64,000 bases of DNA from Streptomyces sp. 1222.5 (GTDB lineage: Bacteria > Actinomycetota > Actinomycetes > Streptomycetales > Streptomycetaceae), in contig NZ_FNSZ01000001.1 of NCBI RefSeq assembly GCF_900105245.1, forward strand, positions 1,054,001 to 1,118,000, written 5' to 3'. Made by a program: the position numbers and the translations under genes. Shown here piece by piece: positions 38,610-49,159 of the stretch. Numbering within the stretch: position 1 is the first letter of the stretch; every line of letters starts with the position of its first letter. The notes beneath the pieces were generated by a model. The model was given only the letters and a program-made list of their open reading frames with translations. It had not been told where the DNA came from and searched no databases.

Positions 38610-41600
38610 TCAGCCGATCTCCGCCAGCAGGTCGCCGCCCTCCACCTGCTGGATCCGGTTGATGGCCAGCCGGGACACCCGGCCCGCCTTCGGAGCGGTG
38701 ATCGTGGCCTCCATCTTCATCGCCTCGATGGTGGCGATCGTGGCACCGGCGGCGACCTCGTCGCCCTCCGTCACGGCGAGCGTCACCACACCGGCGAAGG
38801 GGGCCGCGACATGGCCCGGGTTCGACCGGTCGGCCTTCTCCGTCACCGGCACGTCCGAGGCTGCGGCCCGGTCACGTACCTGAATCGGCCGGAGCTGGCC
38901 GTTGAGCGTGGACATGACCGTCCGCATGCCGCGCTCGTCTGCCTCGCCGACCGCCTGCAGCTCGATCAGCAGCCGGACACCGGGCTCCAGGTCGACGGCG
39001 TACTCCTTGGCCTGGCGCAGGCCGTAGAAGAAGGCCTTGCTGTCGAGGACGCTGGTGTCGCCGAAGGACTGGCGGTGCGTCTCGAACTCCCGTGTCGGCG
39101 CGGGGAACAGCAGCCGGTTGAGGGTGGTCCGGCGGTCCTTCGCCAGTCCCTCCCGGTCCTCGGTGGACAGTTCGGGCGCCGGCTTGGCGGCGGTACGGCC
39201 CTGGAGCGCCTTGGTGCGGAACGGCTCGGGCCAGCCGCCGGGCGGGGTACCCAGCTCGCCGCGGAGGAAGCCGATCACCGAGTCGGGGATGTCGAACCGG
39301 TCGGGGGTCGCCTCGAAGTCCGCCGGGGAGACACCGGCGCCGACCAGGTGCAGCGCGAGGTCGCCGACCACCTTGGAGGACGGGGTGACCTTCACCAGGT
39401 GGCCCAGGATGCGGTCGGCGGCCGCGTACATCGCCTCGATGTCCTCGAAGCGGTCGCCGAGGCCGAGCGCGACCGCCTGGGTGCGCAGGTTGGACAGCTG
39501 CCCGCCGGGGATCTCGTGGTGGTAGACGCGCCCGGTCGGGGAGGCGAGCCCCGCCTCGAACGGGGCGTAGATCTTCCGCACGCTCTCCCAGTAGGGCTCC
39601 AGGTCACCGACGGCCTGGAGGTCGAGTCCCGTGGGCCGTTCGGAGTGGTCGGTGGCCGCGACGATCGCCGACAGCGACGGCTGGGAGGTGGTGCCCGCCA
39701 TGGACGCCACCGCGCCGTCGACCGCGTCGGCGCCCGCCTGGATCGCGGCGAGGTAGGTGGCGAGCTGGCCGCCGGCGGTGTCGTGGGTGTGCAGGTGCAC
39801 CGGCAGGTCGAACTCCCGGCGCAGCGCCGAGACCAGCTTGGCGGCGGCGGGGGCGCGCAGCAGTCCGGCCATGTCCTTGACGGCGAGGACGTGGGCGCCG
39901 GCCTCGACGATCTGTTCGGCGAGGCGCAGGTAGTAGTCGAGGGTGTACAGCCGCTCGGCGGGGTCGCTCAGGTCGGCGGTGTAGCAGAGGGCGACCTCGG
40001 CGATCGCGGTGCCCGTCTCGCGCACGGCCTGGATGGCGGGGCGCATCTGGCCGACGTCGTTGAGGGCGTCGAAGATGCGGAAGATGTCGATGCCGGTGGC
40101 GGCGGCCTCCTGCACGAAGGCGTCGGTGACCTCCGTGGGGTACGGCGTGTAGCCGACGGTGTTGCGGCCGCGCAGCAGCATCTGGAGACAGATGTTGGGC
40201 ACGGCCTCGCGGAGGGCGGCCAGCCGCTCCCAGGGGTCCTCGGCGAGGAAGCGCAGCGCGACGTCGTAGGTGGCGCCGCCCCAGCACTCCAGGGACAGCA
40301 GCTGCGGCAGGGTCTGGGCGACGACCGGCGCGACGGCGAGGAGGTCCTTGGTGCGCACGCGGGTGGCGAGCAGGGACTGGTGGGCGTCGCGGAAGGTGGT
40401 GTCGGTGACGCCGATGGTCGGCGACTCGCGCAGGTGCCGCGCGAAGCCCTCCGGGCCCAGCTGCACGAGGTGTTGGCGCGACCCGGCGGGCGGCTCCCCC
40501 TGCGGCAGCGGGGGCAGCTTGGTCAGTGGGTCGAGCAGGTCGGGCCGCTCGCCGTGCGGCTTGTTCACCGTCACGTCGGCGAGGTAGGTCAGCAGCTTGG
40601 TGCCCCGGTCGGCGGAGGACCGGGCGGTGAGCAGGTGGGGGCGCTCCTCGATGAAGGAGGTGGTCACCCGGCCGGCCTGGAAGTCGGGGTCGTCCAGGAC
40701 CGCCTGGAGGAACGGGATGTTGGTGGCCACACCGCGGATGCGGAACTCGGCGACCGCGCGCCGCGCCCGGCCGATCGCCGCGTTGAAGTCCCGGCCCCGG
40801 CAGGTCAGCTTGACGAGCATGGAGTCGAAGTGGGCACTGATCTCCGTGCCGGCGTGCGTGGTGCCGCCGTCGAGGCGGATGCCGGAGCCGCCCGGCGAGC
40901 GGTAGGCACTGATCCGGCCGGTGTCCGGGCGGAAGCCGTTGGCCGGGTCCTCGGTGGTGATGCGGCACTGGAGGGCGGCGCCGCGCAGGGTGATCCGGTC
41001 CTGTGCGAGGCCGAGGTCGGCGAGGGTCTCGCCGGAGGCGATCCGCAGCTGGGCCTGGACCAGGTCGACGTCCGTGACCTCTTCGGTGACGGTGTGCTCG
41101 ACCTGGATGCGCGGGTTCATCTCGATGAAGACGTGGTTGCCGTCGCGGTCGAGCAGGAACTCCACGGTGCCCGCGTTGCGGTAGCCGATCTCGCGAGCGA
41201 AGCGGACGGCGTCGGCGCAGATCCGGTCCCGCAGCGCGGGGTCGAGGTTGGGGGCGGGCGCCAGCTCGATGACCTTCTGGTGGCGGCGCTGGAGCGAGCA
41301 GTCCCGCTCGAACAGGTGGATGACCTCGCCCTCGCCGTCGGCGAGGATCTGCACCTCGATGTGGCGCGGGTCGACGACGGCCTTCTCCAGGAAGACGGTC
41401 GGGTCGCCGAACGCGGACGCGGCCTCCCGGGAGGCGGCCTCGATGGACTCGCGCAGCTGATCGGGGTCCTCCACGCGGCGCATACCGCGGCCGCCACCGC
41501 CCGCGACCGCCTTGACGAAGACGGGGAAGCCGATCTCCTCGGCGGCCCGTACCAGTTCGTCGACGTCGTTGGAGGGCTGGGAGGAACCGAGCACGGGTAC

Positions 41601-41984
41601 GCCCGCGGCGCGGGCGGCGGCGACCGCGCGCGCCTTGTTGCCGGTCAGCTCCAGCGTCTGCGCGCTGGGCCCGACGAACGTGATGCCGGCGTCCTCGCAG
41701 GCGCGCGCCAGTTCGGGGTTCTCGGACAGGAAGCCGTAACCGGGGTAGACGGCGTCGGCGCCGGCCCGGCGGGCGGCGGCCACGATCTCCTCGACGGAGA
41801 GGTACGCCCGCACCGGGTGCCCCGGCTCCCCGATCTCGTACGCCTCGTCGGCCTTGAGCCGGTGCAGCGAGTTGCGGTCCTCGTGCGGGAACACGGCGAC
41901 CGTACGCGCGCCGAGTTCGTAGCCCGCCCGGAACGCGCGGATCGCGATCTCTCCACGATTGGCGACCAGCACCTTGCGGAACAT
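38610..41984 (-). CDS. pyc: Pyruvate carboxylase
   Basis: 1124 residues with the full single-chain alpha4-type order. Biotin carboxylase occupies about 1-455 (VLVANRGEIAIRAFRAGYEL, FVKAVAGGGGRGMR, FIEMNPRIQVEHTVTEE). The carboxyltransferase barrel is at about 530-810 (TDTTFRDAHQSLLATRVRT, LECWGGATYDVALRFL, LHTHDTAGGQ). An allosteric/tetramerisation linker leads to the C-terminal biotinyl domain, with the modified lysine in IEAMKMEATI. It makes oxaloacetate from pyruvate, ATP and bicarbonate. It is a single gene, divergent from the conservon. Confidence 0.97.
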   Translation of the reverse strand: MFRKVLVANRGEIAIRAFRAGYELGARTVAVFPHEDRNSLHRLKADEAYEIGEPGHPVRAYLSVEEIVAAARRAGADAVYPGYGFLSENPELARACEDAGITFVGPSAQTLELTGNKARAVAAARAAGVPVLGSSQPSNDVDELVRAAEEIGFPVFVKAVAGGGGRGMRRVEDPDQLRESIEAASREAASAFGDPTVFLEKAVVDPRHIEVQILADGEGEVIHLFERDCSLQRRHQKVIELAPAPNLDPALRDRICADAVRFAREIGYRNAGTVEFLLDRDGNHVFIEMNPRIQVEHTVTEEVTDVDLVQAQLRIASGETLADLGLAQDRITLRGAALQCRITTEDPANGFRPDTGRISAYRSPGGSGIRLDGGTTHAGTEISAHFDSMLVKLTCRGRDFNAAIGRARRAVAEFRIRGVATNIPFLQAVLDDPDFQAGRVTTSFIEERPHLLTARSSADRGTKLLTYLADVTVNKPHGERPDLLDPLTKLPPLPQGEPPAGSRQHLVQLGPEGFARHLRESPTIGVTDTTFRDAHQSLLATRVRTKDLLAVAPVVAQTLPQLLSLECWGGATYDVALRFLAEDPWERLAALREAVPNICLQMLLRGRNTVGYTPYPTEVTDAFVQEAAATGIDIFRIFDALNDVGQMRPAIQAVRETGTAIAEVALCYTADLSDPAERLYTLDYYLRLAEQIVEAGAHVLAVKDMAGLLRAPAAAKLVSALRREFDLPVHLHTHDTAGGQLATYLAAIQAGADAVDGAVASMAGTTSQPSLSAIVAATDHSERPTGLDLQAVGDLEPYWESVRKIYAPFEAGLASPTGRVYHHEIPGGQLSNLRTQAVALGLGDRFEDIEAMYAAADRILGHLVKVTPSSKVVGDLALHLVGAGVSPADFEATPDRFDIPDSVIGFLRGELGTPPGGWPEPFRTKALQGRTAAKPAPELSTEDREGLAKDRRTTLNRLLFPAPTREFETHRQSFGDTSVLDSKAFFYGLRQAKEYAVDLEPGVRLLIELQAVGEADERGMRTVMSTLNGQLRPIQVRDRAAASDVPVTEKADRSNPGHVAAPFAGVVTLAVTEGDEVAAGATIATIEAMKMEATITAPKAGRVSRLAINRIQQVEGGDLLAEIG

Positions 41985-42421
41985 CCTGGATTCCCTTCAG
42001 CAGCTGCCTGCCGGCGACGAACACCCTGGTGTCAGCCACGCCTGGCCGTATCTCGCGGCCACCCTAGGGGGTGTCCGCATGTGTCGACGTGCGAAAACCA
42101 TCACATTGACGGGGTGGGCGGCGCCACAGGGACACACCGTCCGCGGTCCTTGACCACCGCTCGACGTGCCGACGTCACCCGCATCGCCCCCTTCGCCCCC
42201 CGAGGGCGGAAAGATCCCCCGGATGGAGGCGCACCGCAGGTGGTCACCTTCGCCCGGTATGAGTGTCCACTTCGTGGAACGTGCACGGTTCCTTTCAGTT
42301 TCGATCACGAACTCTCGTATAGTGACCGCGAGTTCACCGTCGTGTGGCATCTCTCACCCTCTGAACGTCCCCTGCCCAGCCCCCCAGCCTGCCCGTTTCT
42401 GCGCGAGGACCCGACCGGACG
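41985..42421. other. Divergent intergenic region between pyc and cvnA
   Basis: 437 bp without a supported gene. Towards cvnA, TATAGT at 42318-42323 is a plausible -10 with a poor -35. It is flanked by GAACTC (42309-42314) and GAGTTC (42330-42335), a possible operator around the -10. Nothing definite was found for the pyc promoter. Confidence 0.4.
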
Positions 42422-44092
42422 ATGACCGCGCCCACCCCTCCCGGCGACCGCCCTTCCCTCCGTACGTTCGTCATCGCCCTCGCCGCGACCGGTGCCCTGT
42501 CGGCGCTCGCGGTCTGCGCGGCCGTGGTGGCGGCACCGGACGGTGTGCGCACTCCGCTCGCCTGGGGCGGCGGCGCCGCCGCGGTCCTGCTCGGCGTGGC
42601 GGTGGCCACGGCGGCCCACGCCCTGCGGGCCGGTCGGGACACCCGGGGCCGGCTGGAGAGCGTGACCCAGGACCTCGGGCGGCTGCTCCAGCAGCAGGCC
42701 CGCGCGGCCTCGGAGACGCGCCAGGAGCAGCAGCGCCTCATCGACGAACTCGCCGAGCAGCGAGCCGAGTTCACCGAGTCCTTCGCGACCGAACGGGACC
42801 GGCTGGAGCAGGAGGGCGCACGCGAGACGGAACGGCTGCGCCAGGAGAACGCCCGACTCAGGGGCGAGCTGGAGAAGGCGGGGCGGGAACGCGACGCCGC
42901 CGTGTCCGCGACCTCCAACGCCGCCGGCCGGATGCAGGCCCTGGCCACGGCCACGCTCGCCGACCTGCGGGCCATGGAGGACCGGCACACCGACGAGGAG
43001 GTCCTCGCCGACCTCCTCCACCTCGACCATCGCACCGCCCAGGCGGGCCGGCTCGCGGACTCCATCGCCGTGCTCACGGGTGCGCGTTCGGGCCGCAGGT
43101 GGGCGCGGCCGATCGGCATGGAGTCGATCCTGCGCGGCTCGATGGGCCGGATCGCCGGCTACCGCCGGGTGCGGGTGCACTCGGTCAGCGGGGTCGCCGT
43201 GGCCGGACACGCGGCCGAGGGCGTGATGCACGCGCTCGCCGAACTCCTCGACAACGCGGCGAACTTCTCACCGCCGACCGCCGAGGTCCACGTGTACGTG
43301 GAGGAGGTGCCGGCCGGCGTCATCGTGTCCGTCGAGGACAGCGGTCTGGTGATGGGGGACGTGCAGCTGCGCCGCGCCGAGCGTGCGGTCTCCGGTGACG
43401 TCTCGGAGCTGGGCGGTCTGACCGGAACCCGGCTCGGCCTCGCCGTGGTCGGCCGGCTGGCCCGCAAGCACGGTCTCAAGGTCTCCTTCCGGCCGTCCGC
43501 GCGCGGCGGCACCGGGGTGCTGATGCTCGTCCCGCAGGACATCCTCGCCGGCCCGGCCGCACCCGAACCGGCCGCCCCCGCGCCCGCCGAGGCACCGGCC
43601 GCCGTGGAGGTCCCGCCGGTCCACGAGGCAGCCGCGCCCGAGCCTCGGGAGGGCACGGCCGGGCTGCCCAAGCGGCGCCGGGGCCGCACCCTCGCCGAGG
43701 CCGAGCGCTCCCGTTCGCCCCGGGCGGGCGGCAGCCGCCCCGCGCCCGGCGCCGACCAGGGCAAGGCGCGGGCGGCCCGCTTCAGCAGCTTCCGCGAGGC
43801 CGTACGACCGCCGGCGGACATCGGCGGGACCGGCACGGTCGTTCCCGCGCCGGGCGACCACGGCACCGACGACCCGCTGCCCCCGGCACCCGGCGGCCGT
43901 ACCGCCGGCTCCCCCGGGGAACCGGCCCGCGACGGCCACTTCGCGGACGACGCCGGGACCGCGACGCACGACGGCCGCGTGCACGACGGCCGGGCGCCCG
44001 GCTCTCCGCAAGGCCTCGCCGCCACCGGCGCGGACACCGCACCCGCTTCCTCCCACCCGCACGCGCACCCGGAAGGCGACACCACTCCATGA
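42422..44092 (+). CDS. cvnA: Conservon sensor-kinase-like protein CvnA
   Basis: 556 residues. Two N-terminal membrane helices (about 15-65) are followed by a long coiled coil (about 75-185) and an ATPase domain of histidine-kinase type (about 200-380) with N-box HALAELLDNAANFSPPTAEV and VSVEDSGLVMGD. The phospho-acceptor histidine region (LLHLDHRTAQAGRLADSI) is kinase-like. The last 180 residues are Pro/Ala-rich and disordered. CvnA starts the cvn operon. In S. coelicolor Cvn proteins form a membrane-associated complex likened to eukaryotic G-protein systems, affecting development and secondary metabolism. Confidence 0.9.
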   Translation: MTAPTPPGDRPSLRTFVIALAATGALSALAVCAAVVAAPDGVRTPLAWGGGAAAVLLGVAVATAAHALRAGRDTRGRLESVTQDLGRLLQQQARAASETRQEQQRLIDELAEQRAEFTESFATERDRLEQEGARETERLRQENARLRGELEKAGRERDAAVSATSNAAGRMQALATATLADLRAMEDRHTDEEVLADLLHLDHRTAQAGRLADSIAVLTGARSGRRWARPIGMESILRGSMGRIAGYRRVRVHSVSGVAVAGHAAEGVMHALAELLDNAANFSPPTAEVHVYVEEVPAGVIVSVEDSGLVMGDVQLRRAERAVSGDVSELGGLTGTRLGLAVVGRLARKHGLKVSFRPSARGGTGVLMLVPQDILAGPAAPEPAAPAPAEAPAAVEVPPVHEAAAPEPREGTAGLPKRRRGRTLAEAERSRSPRAGGSRPAPGADQGKARAARFSSFREAVRPPADIGGTGTVVPAPGDHGTDDPLPPAPGGRTAGSPGEPARDGHFADDAGTATHDGRVHDGRAPGSPQGLAATGADTAPASSHPHAHPEGDTTP

Positions 44093-44496
44093 CCGGCCCG
44101 ACCACCGCCGACGACAAGCTCACCTGGCTCCTGGAGGGCCTGCTGGAGAGGACGCCCGGCGCCCGGCACGCGCTCGTGCTCTCCCGGGACGGGCTGAAGC
44201 TGTGCCGTACCCCCGAGTTGAGCGTGGACCAGGCCGACCAGCTCGCCGCGATCGCCGCCGGCATCCAGTCGCTGTCGCACGGAGCCTCCGCGGAGTTCGG
44301 CGACGGCAGCGGCGGCGTGCGCTCGGCGATGGCGGAGTTCTACGGCGGCGTGCTGTTCATCGTCGAAGCCGGCGCGGGCGCCCACCTGGCCGTCGTCACC
44401 TCGGAGGACGCGGACGCCGGGGTCGTCGGGCACACCATGAGCGAACTGGTGGAGCAGCTCGGCGAGCACCTGACCGCTCCGCCCCGGACGTCATGA
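44089..44496 (+). CDS. cvnB: Conservon roadblock/LC7 protein CvnB
   Basis: 135 residues, one roadblock/LC7 domain: DKLTWLLEGLLERTPGARHA, LVLSRDGLKLC, LAAIAAGIQSLSHGASAEFG, YGGVLFIVEAGAGAHLAV. Roadblock proteins act as GTPase regulators or scaffolds, here probably on CvnD. The ATG overlaps the cvnA stop (ATGA), and its own stop overlaps cvnC. Confidence 0.92.
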   Translation: MTGPTTADDKLTWLLEGLLERTPGARHALVLSRDGLKLCRTPELSVDQADQLAAIAAGIQSLSHGASAEFGDGSGGVRSAMAEFYGGVLFIVEAGAGAHLAVVTSEDADAGVVGHTMSELVEQLGEHLTAPPRTS

Positions 44497-44840
44497 GCCG
44501 TCCGGGGAGGGACGACGCGCCCGACCGTCTCTACACCATCACCCAGGGGCGCAGCCGGACCGGTCCGGACAGCCCCTTCGACCTGGTCACCCTCGTGGTC
44601 GCCGAGTCGGACCCGGCGGCCGGCATGCAGTCGGAGCACGTGGCGATCCTCGAGACGGCCCGTTTCCCCACCTCGGTGGTGGAGATCGCCGCCGAACTGC
44701 GGCTGCCGGTGAGCATCACCAAGGTGCTGCTGTGCGACCTGCTGGCGGCGGGCCGCGTGAGCGCCCGTCATCCCCGCCGGCCGGCCATTACCGACCCCGA
44801 CATCCTGGAGCAGGTGCTCGTTGGACTCCGCAACCTCTGA
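44493..44840 (+). CDS. cvnC: Conservon DUF742 protein CvnC
   Basis: 115 residues, a DUF742 protein: DRLYTITQGRSRTGPDSPFD, LVTLVVAES, ILETARFPTSVVEIAAELRL, PVSITKVLLCDLLAAGRVS. The second half reads like a winged helix. The domain is found almost only in conservons, between the roadblock and GTPase genes, as here. The ATG overlaps the cvnB stop and the 3' end overlaps cvnD by 20 nt. Confidence 0.92.
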   Translation: MSRPGRDDAPDRLYTITQGRSRTGPDSPFDLVTLVVAESDPAAGMQSEHVAILETARFPTSVVEIAAELRLPVSITKVLLCDLLAAGRVSARHPRRPAITDPDILEQVLVGLRNL

Positions 44841-45447
44841 CGCCCGCACCCCGTTGGGTGCCTCCGCCGACAACGGTCTCAAGATCGTCGTCGTGGGCGG
44901 CTTCGGCGTCGGCAAGACCACCCTGGTCCGCTCCGTCAGCGAGATCCGCCCCCTCAACACCGAGGAGACGATGACGCAGGCCGGCGGGCCGGTCGACGAC
45001 ATCGGCCAGGTGCGGGGCAAGTCGGCCACCACGGTCGCCTTCGACTTCGGCCGGATCAGCCTGGACGCGCACAACGTGCTGTACCTGTTCGGGGCGCCGG
45101 GCCAGAAGCGGTTCTGGTTCCTGTGGGACCGGCTGTTCTCCGGCACGCTCGGTGCCGTCGTGCTGGTCGACACCCGACGCATCGACGACTCCTGGTACGC
45201 CATCGACCGGCTGGAGCACCACGGCACGCCGTTCATCGTGGCGTGCAACGACTTCGGCGGCACCGTACGGGCCGGCGAGGACGTCCGCGAGGCCCTCGAC
45301 CTGGACCCGCACGTGCCGCTGATCGACTGCGACGCACGCTCCCGAGAGTCCGGCAAGCAGGTCCTGATCACGCTGGTGCAGCACGTGAAGAACCGGTACG
45401 CCGACCCGTCCGCGCGGGCGGGCCTGCCCCGACAGGAGTTCGTGTGA
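44821..45447 (+). CDS. cvnD: Conservon small GTPase CvnD
   Basis: 208 residues from a TTG start inside the 3' end of cvnC. The P-loop is KIVVVGGFGVGKTTLVRSVS, the switch region has ETMTQAGGPVDDIG, the G3-like motif is YLFGAPGQKRFWFLWDRLF, and the guanine-specificity region reads IVACNDFGG. This is the MglA/CvnD group of Ras-like GTPases. It should cycle between GTP and GDP under CvnB and CvnA control. Confidence 0.92.
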   Translation: MDSATSDARTPLGASADNGLKIVVVGGFGVGKTTLVRSVSEIRPLNTEETMTQAGGPVDDIGQVRGKSATTVAFDFGRISLDAHNVLYLFGAPGQKRFWFLWDRLFSGTLGAVVLVDTRRIDDSWYAIDRLEHHGTPFIVACNDFGGTVRAGEDVREALDLDPHVPLIDCDARSRESGKQVLITLVQHVKNRYADPSARAGLPRQEFV

Positions 45448-46655
45448 CCACCCCCGACGCCGTGCCGCTCGGCGGCCCCCGCTTCCAGACGGAACCCGCC
45501 ACCCTGTACCGGGAGATGCGGCGCGACCACGGATCCGTGGTGCCGGTGACCCTCGACGGTGACGTCCCGGCCTGGCTGGTGCTGGGCTACCGGGAACTGC
45601 ACCAGGTCACCGGCGACCCGGTGCTCTTCAGCCGGGACTCCGACCTGTGGAACCAGTGGGAGAACATCCCGGCCGACTGGCCGCTGCTGCCGATGATCGG
45701 CCGCAAGCAGCCGTCGATCCTCTACACGGTCGGCGAACGGCACCGGCAGCGCGCGGCCATGGTCAGCAACGCCCTGGAGGCCGTGGACCCGTTCGAACTG
45801 CGGCGCCACGCCGAGCGGTTCGCGGACGAACTGATCGACGGACTGTGCGGCGCGGGCGAGGCCGACCTGGTCGCGCAGTACGCGATGCTGCTGCCGGTCC
45901 GCGTCCTGGCCCGGCTGTACGGCTTCCCCGACGAGGACGGCCCGGCCCTGGTCACCGCCCTCAACGACATGATCGACGGCCGCGAGCGCGCCCTCGCGGG
46001 GCAGGCGCATCTCGCCACGTCCATGGGGCAGTTGCTCGCCGACCGGAAGAAGGAGCCCGCCGCCGACGTGGTCTCCCGGATGCTCGCCGACGACAGCGGG
46101 TTCAGCGACGAGGAGATCGCGCAGGACCTGATGGTGATGATGGCGGCCGGACACCAGCCGACCGCCGACTGGATCGGCAACTCGCTGCGGCTGATGCTGA
46201 CCGACACCCGGTTCGCGGCCTCGCTGTTCGGCGGGCGCAACAGCGTCGCCGAGGCGATGAACGAGGTGCTGTGGGAGGACACGCCGACCCAGAACGTGGC
46301 CGGCCGCTGGGCCGCCCGCGACACCCACCTCGGCGGCCGCCGCGTCCGGGCCGGTGACCTGCTGCTGCTCGGGCTCCAGGGCGCCAACTCCGATCCGCAG
46401 GTGCGCACCGACGCGTCCGCGCTGACCGGCGGCAACAGCGCGCACTTCTCCTTCGGTCACGGCGAGCACCGCTGCCCGTTCCCCGCGCAGGAGATCGCCG
46501 AGGTCATCGCGCGGACCGGCATCGAGGTCGTACTGGACCGGCTGCCGGACATCGACCTGGCGGTGCCGGCCGAGTCGCTGGGCCGCAGGCCCTCGCCCTG
46601 GCTCCGGGGGCTGACCGGGCTGCCCGTCCGCTTCACGCCCGTACCCGCCCGCTGA
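45444..46655 (+). CDS. Conservon cytochrome P450, CYP157-like, lacking ExxR
   Basis: 403 residues. The haem-binding loop is normal (HFSFGHGEHRCPFPAQ with the cysteine ligand). The K-helix motif that is ExxR in nearly all P450s reads E274-V-L-W277, so the arginine is absent. The I-helix (MVMMAAGHQPTADWIG) has no acid-Thr pair of the usual type. Loss of ExxR is the known hallmark of the CYP157 family, which sits in Streptomyces conservons beside CYP154 genes, as here. The GTG overlaps the cvnD stop by 4 nt. Substrate and redox partners are unknown. Confidence 0.9.
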   Translation: MTTPDAVPLGGPRFQTEPATLYREMRRDHGSVVPVTLDGDVPAWLVLGYRELHQVTGDPVLFSRDSDLWNQWENIPADWPLLPMIGRKQPSILYTVGERHRQRAAMVSNALEAVDPFELRRHAERFADELIDGLCGAGEADLVAQYAMLLPVRVLARLYGFPDEDGPALVTALNDMIDGRERALAGQAHLATSMGQLLADRKKEPAADVVSRMLADDSGFSDEEIAQDLMVMMAAGHQPTADWIGNSLRLMLTDTRFAASLFGGRNSVAEAMNEVLWEDTPTQNVAGRWAARDTHLGGRRVRAGDLLLLGLQGANSDPQVRTDASALTGGNSAHFSFGHGEHRCPFPAQEIAEVIARTGIEVVLDRLPDIDLAVPAESLGRRPSPWLRGLTGLPVRFTPVPAR

Positions 46656-46756
46656 TCCCGCGGCGCCCCGGCCGCGCGCCATTCCGCCGGGGTTCCGGGG
46701 ACCGTCCCCCGGAAACCGGCGCAGTACCCCGACCCTGCCCTGGGAGGCACGTCACG

Positions 46757-47983
46757 ATGACGACCGGTACCGAAGCACCCCGGATCGCCCTGGACCCCTT
46801 CGTCACCGACCTGGACGGCGAGAGCGCGGCGCTGCGCGCGGCCGGCCCGCTGGCCGCCGTCGAGCTGCCGGGCGGCGTCCCCGTGTGGGCCGTCACCCAC
46901 CACGCCGAGGCCCGGGCGCTGCTCACCGACCCGCGGCTGGTGAAGGACATCACCGTGTGGGGTGCCTGGCGGCGCGGCGAGATACCCGCCGACTGGCCGC
47001 TGATCGGCCTCGCCAACCCGGGCCGCTCCATGCTCACCGTGGACGGTGCCGACCACCGCCGGATGCGCACGCTGGTCGCGCAGGCGCTGACCCCGCGCCG
47101 GGTGGAGCGGATGCGCGAGCGCATCGAGAAGCTGACCCAGGACCTGCTCGACGCGCTGCCCACGGGGGGCGGCACCGTCGACCTCAAGGCGGCCTTCGCC
47201 TACCCGCTGCCGATGTACGTCATCGCCGACCTCATGGGCATCGAGGAGGCGCGGCTGCCCCGGCTGAAGGTGCTGTTCGAGAAGTTCTTCTCCACGCAGA
47301 CCCCGCCGGCGGAGGTCGTCGCCACCCTCACCGAGCTGGCGCGGATCATGGCCGAGACGGTGGCGGCCAAGCGGGCCGAGCCCGGCGACGACCTGACCAG
47401 CGCGCTGATCCTGGCCTCCGAGGACGGCGACCACCTCACCGACGAGGAGATCGTCTCCACGCTCCAGCTGATGGTCGCGGCGGGGCACGAGACGACGATC
47501 TCCCTGATCGTCAACGCGGTCGTCAACCTCTCCACCCACCCCGACCAGCGCGCCCTGGTGCTGTCCGGCGAGGCCGACTGGTCGGCGGTCGTCGAGGAGA
47601 CCCTGCGCTTCTCCACCCCCACCTCCCACGTCCTGATCCGCTTCGCCACGGAGGACGTACCGGTCGGCGACAAGGTGATCCCGGCCGGGGACGCGCTCAT
47701 CGTGTCGTACGGCGCGATCGGCCGTGACGAGCACGCGCACGGCCCGACCGCCGGGGAGTTCGACATCACCCGCACGACGGGCGGCCGGCACATCTCCTTC
47801 GGGCACGGGCCGCACGTGTGCCCGGGCGCCGCCCTGTCGCGGCTGGAGGCGGGCGTGGCGCTGCCCGCGCTGTACGCCCGCTTCCCCGGCCTGGAGCTGG
47901 CGGTGCCGGCGGCCGAGCTGCGCAACAAGCCGGTCGTCACGCAGAACGACCTGTTCGAGCTGCCGGTGCGGCTCGACGCGTAG
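46757..47983 (+). CDS. Cytochrome P450, CYP154-like
   Basis: 408 residues with all P450 landmarks: I-helix LMVAAGHETTISL, K-helix ETLR, and the haem loop ISFGHGPHVCPGAALSRLEA. GGAGG precedes the ATG. It lies 101 bp after the CYP157-like gene, the normal CYP157-CYP154 pairing of conservons. CYP154 enzymes hydroxylate steroids, macrolides or aromatic substrates in vitro; the natural substrate here is unknown. It probably belongs to the cvn transcript. Confidence 0.92.
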   Translation: MTTGTEAPRIALDPFVTDLDGESAALRAAGPLAAVELPGGVPVWAVTHHAEARALLTDPRLVKDITVWGAWRRGEIPADWPLIGLANPGRSMLTVDGADHRRMRTLVAQALTPRRVERMRERIEKLTQDLLDALPTGGGTVDLKAAFAYPLPMYVIADLMGIEEARLPRLKVLFEKFFSTQTPPAEVVATLTELARIMAETVAAKRAEPGDDLTSALILASEDGDHLTDEEIVSTLQLMVAAGHETTISLIVNAVVNLSTHPDQRALVLSGEADWSAVVEETLRFSTPTSHVLIRFATEDVPVGDKVIPAGDALIVSYGAIGRDEHAHGPTAGEFDITRTTGGRHISFGHGPHVCPGAALSRLEAGVALPALYARFPGLELAVPAAELRNKPVVTQNDLFELPVRLDA

Positions 47984-48001
47984 TCCCGCGCACGGCACGC
48001 C

Positions 48002-48032
48002 TTGACTTCGAGCGCGCTCCAGCTCGTAGCGT
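48002..48032 (+). promoter_or_regulatory. MerR-type promoter with 19-bp spacer
   Basis: TTGACT (48002-48007), a 19-nt spacer and TAGCGT (48027-48032). The overlong spacer and the central palindrome gagcgcgctc (48010-48019) are typical of promoters opened by MerR-family activators. No MerR gene is visible nearby. Confidence 0.75.
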
Positions 48033-48051
48033 CGCAGTCAGCGCGTGGGCC

Positions 48052-48091
48052 CGCGGTACCCGGCACACCCCACGGGATGCCGGGTACCGCG
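48052..48091 (+). promoter_or_regulatory. 14-bp-arm inverted repeat in the reductase leader
   Basis: cgcggtacccggca (48052-48065) and its exact complement (48078-48091) are separated by 12 nt, about 20 bp after the predicted -10. In the mRNA it would form a stable hairpin 79 nt before the ATG. It could be a terminator-like structure, or a leader hairpin. Confidence 0.55.
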
Positions 48092-48169
48092 ATCCGTCGC
48101 CGAATGGAAGAGGACCCTCGCGCCCCCGGAGAACGACGCACGAGCGTGCACGAAAGGCTGGGACCACAC

Positions 48170-49159
<990 letters not shown>

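Noticed and set aside
38265..42425. 1386-codon plus-strand frame opposite pyc
   Set aside because: It mirrors the pyruvate carboxylase coding strand and starts inside another gene; only the minus-strand product has conserved domains.
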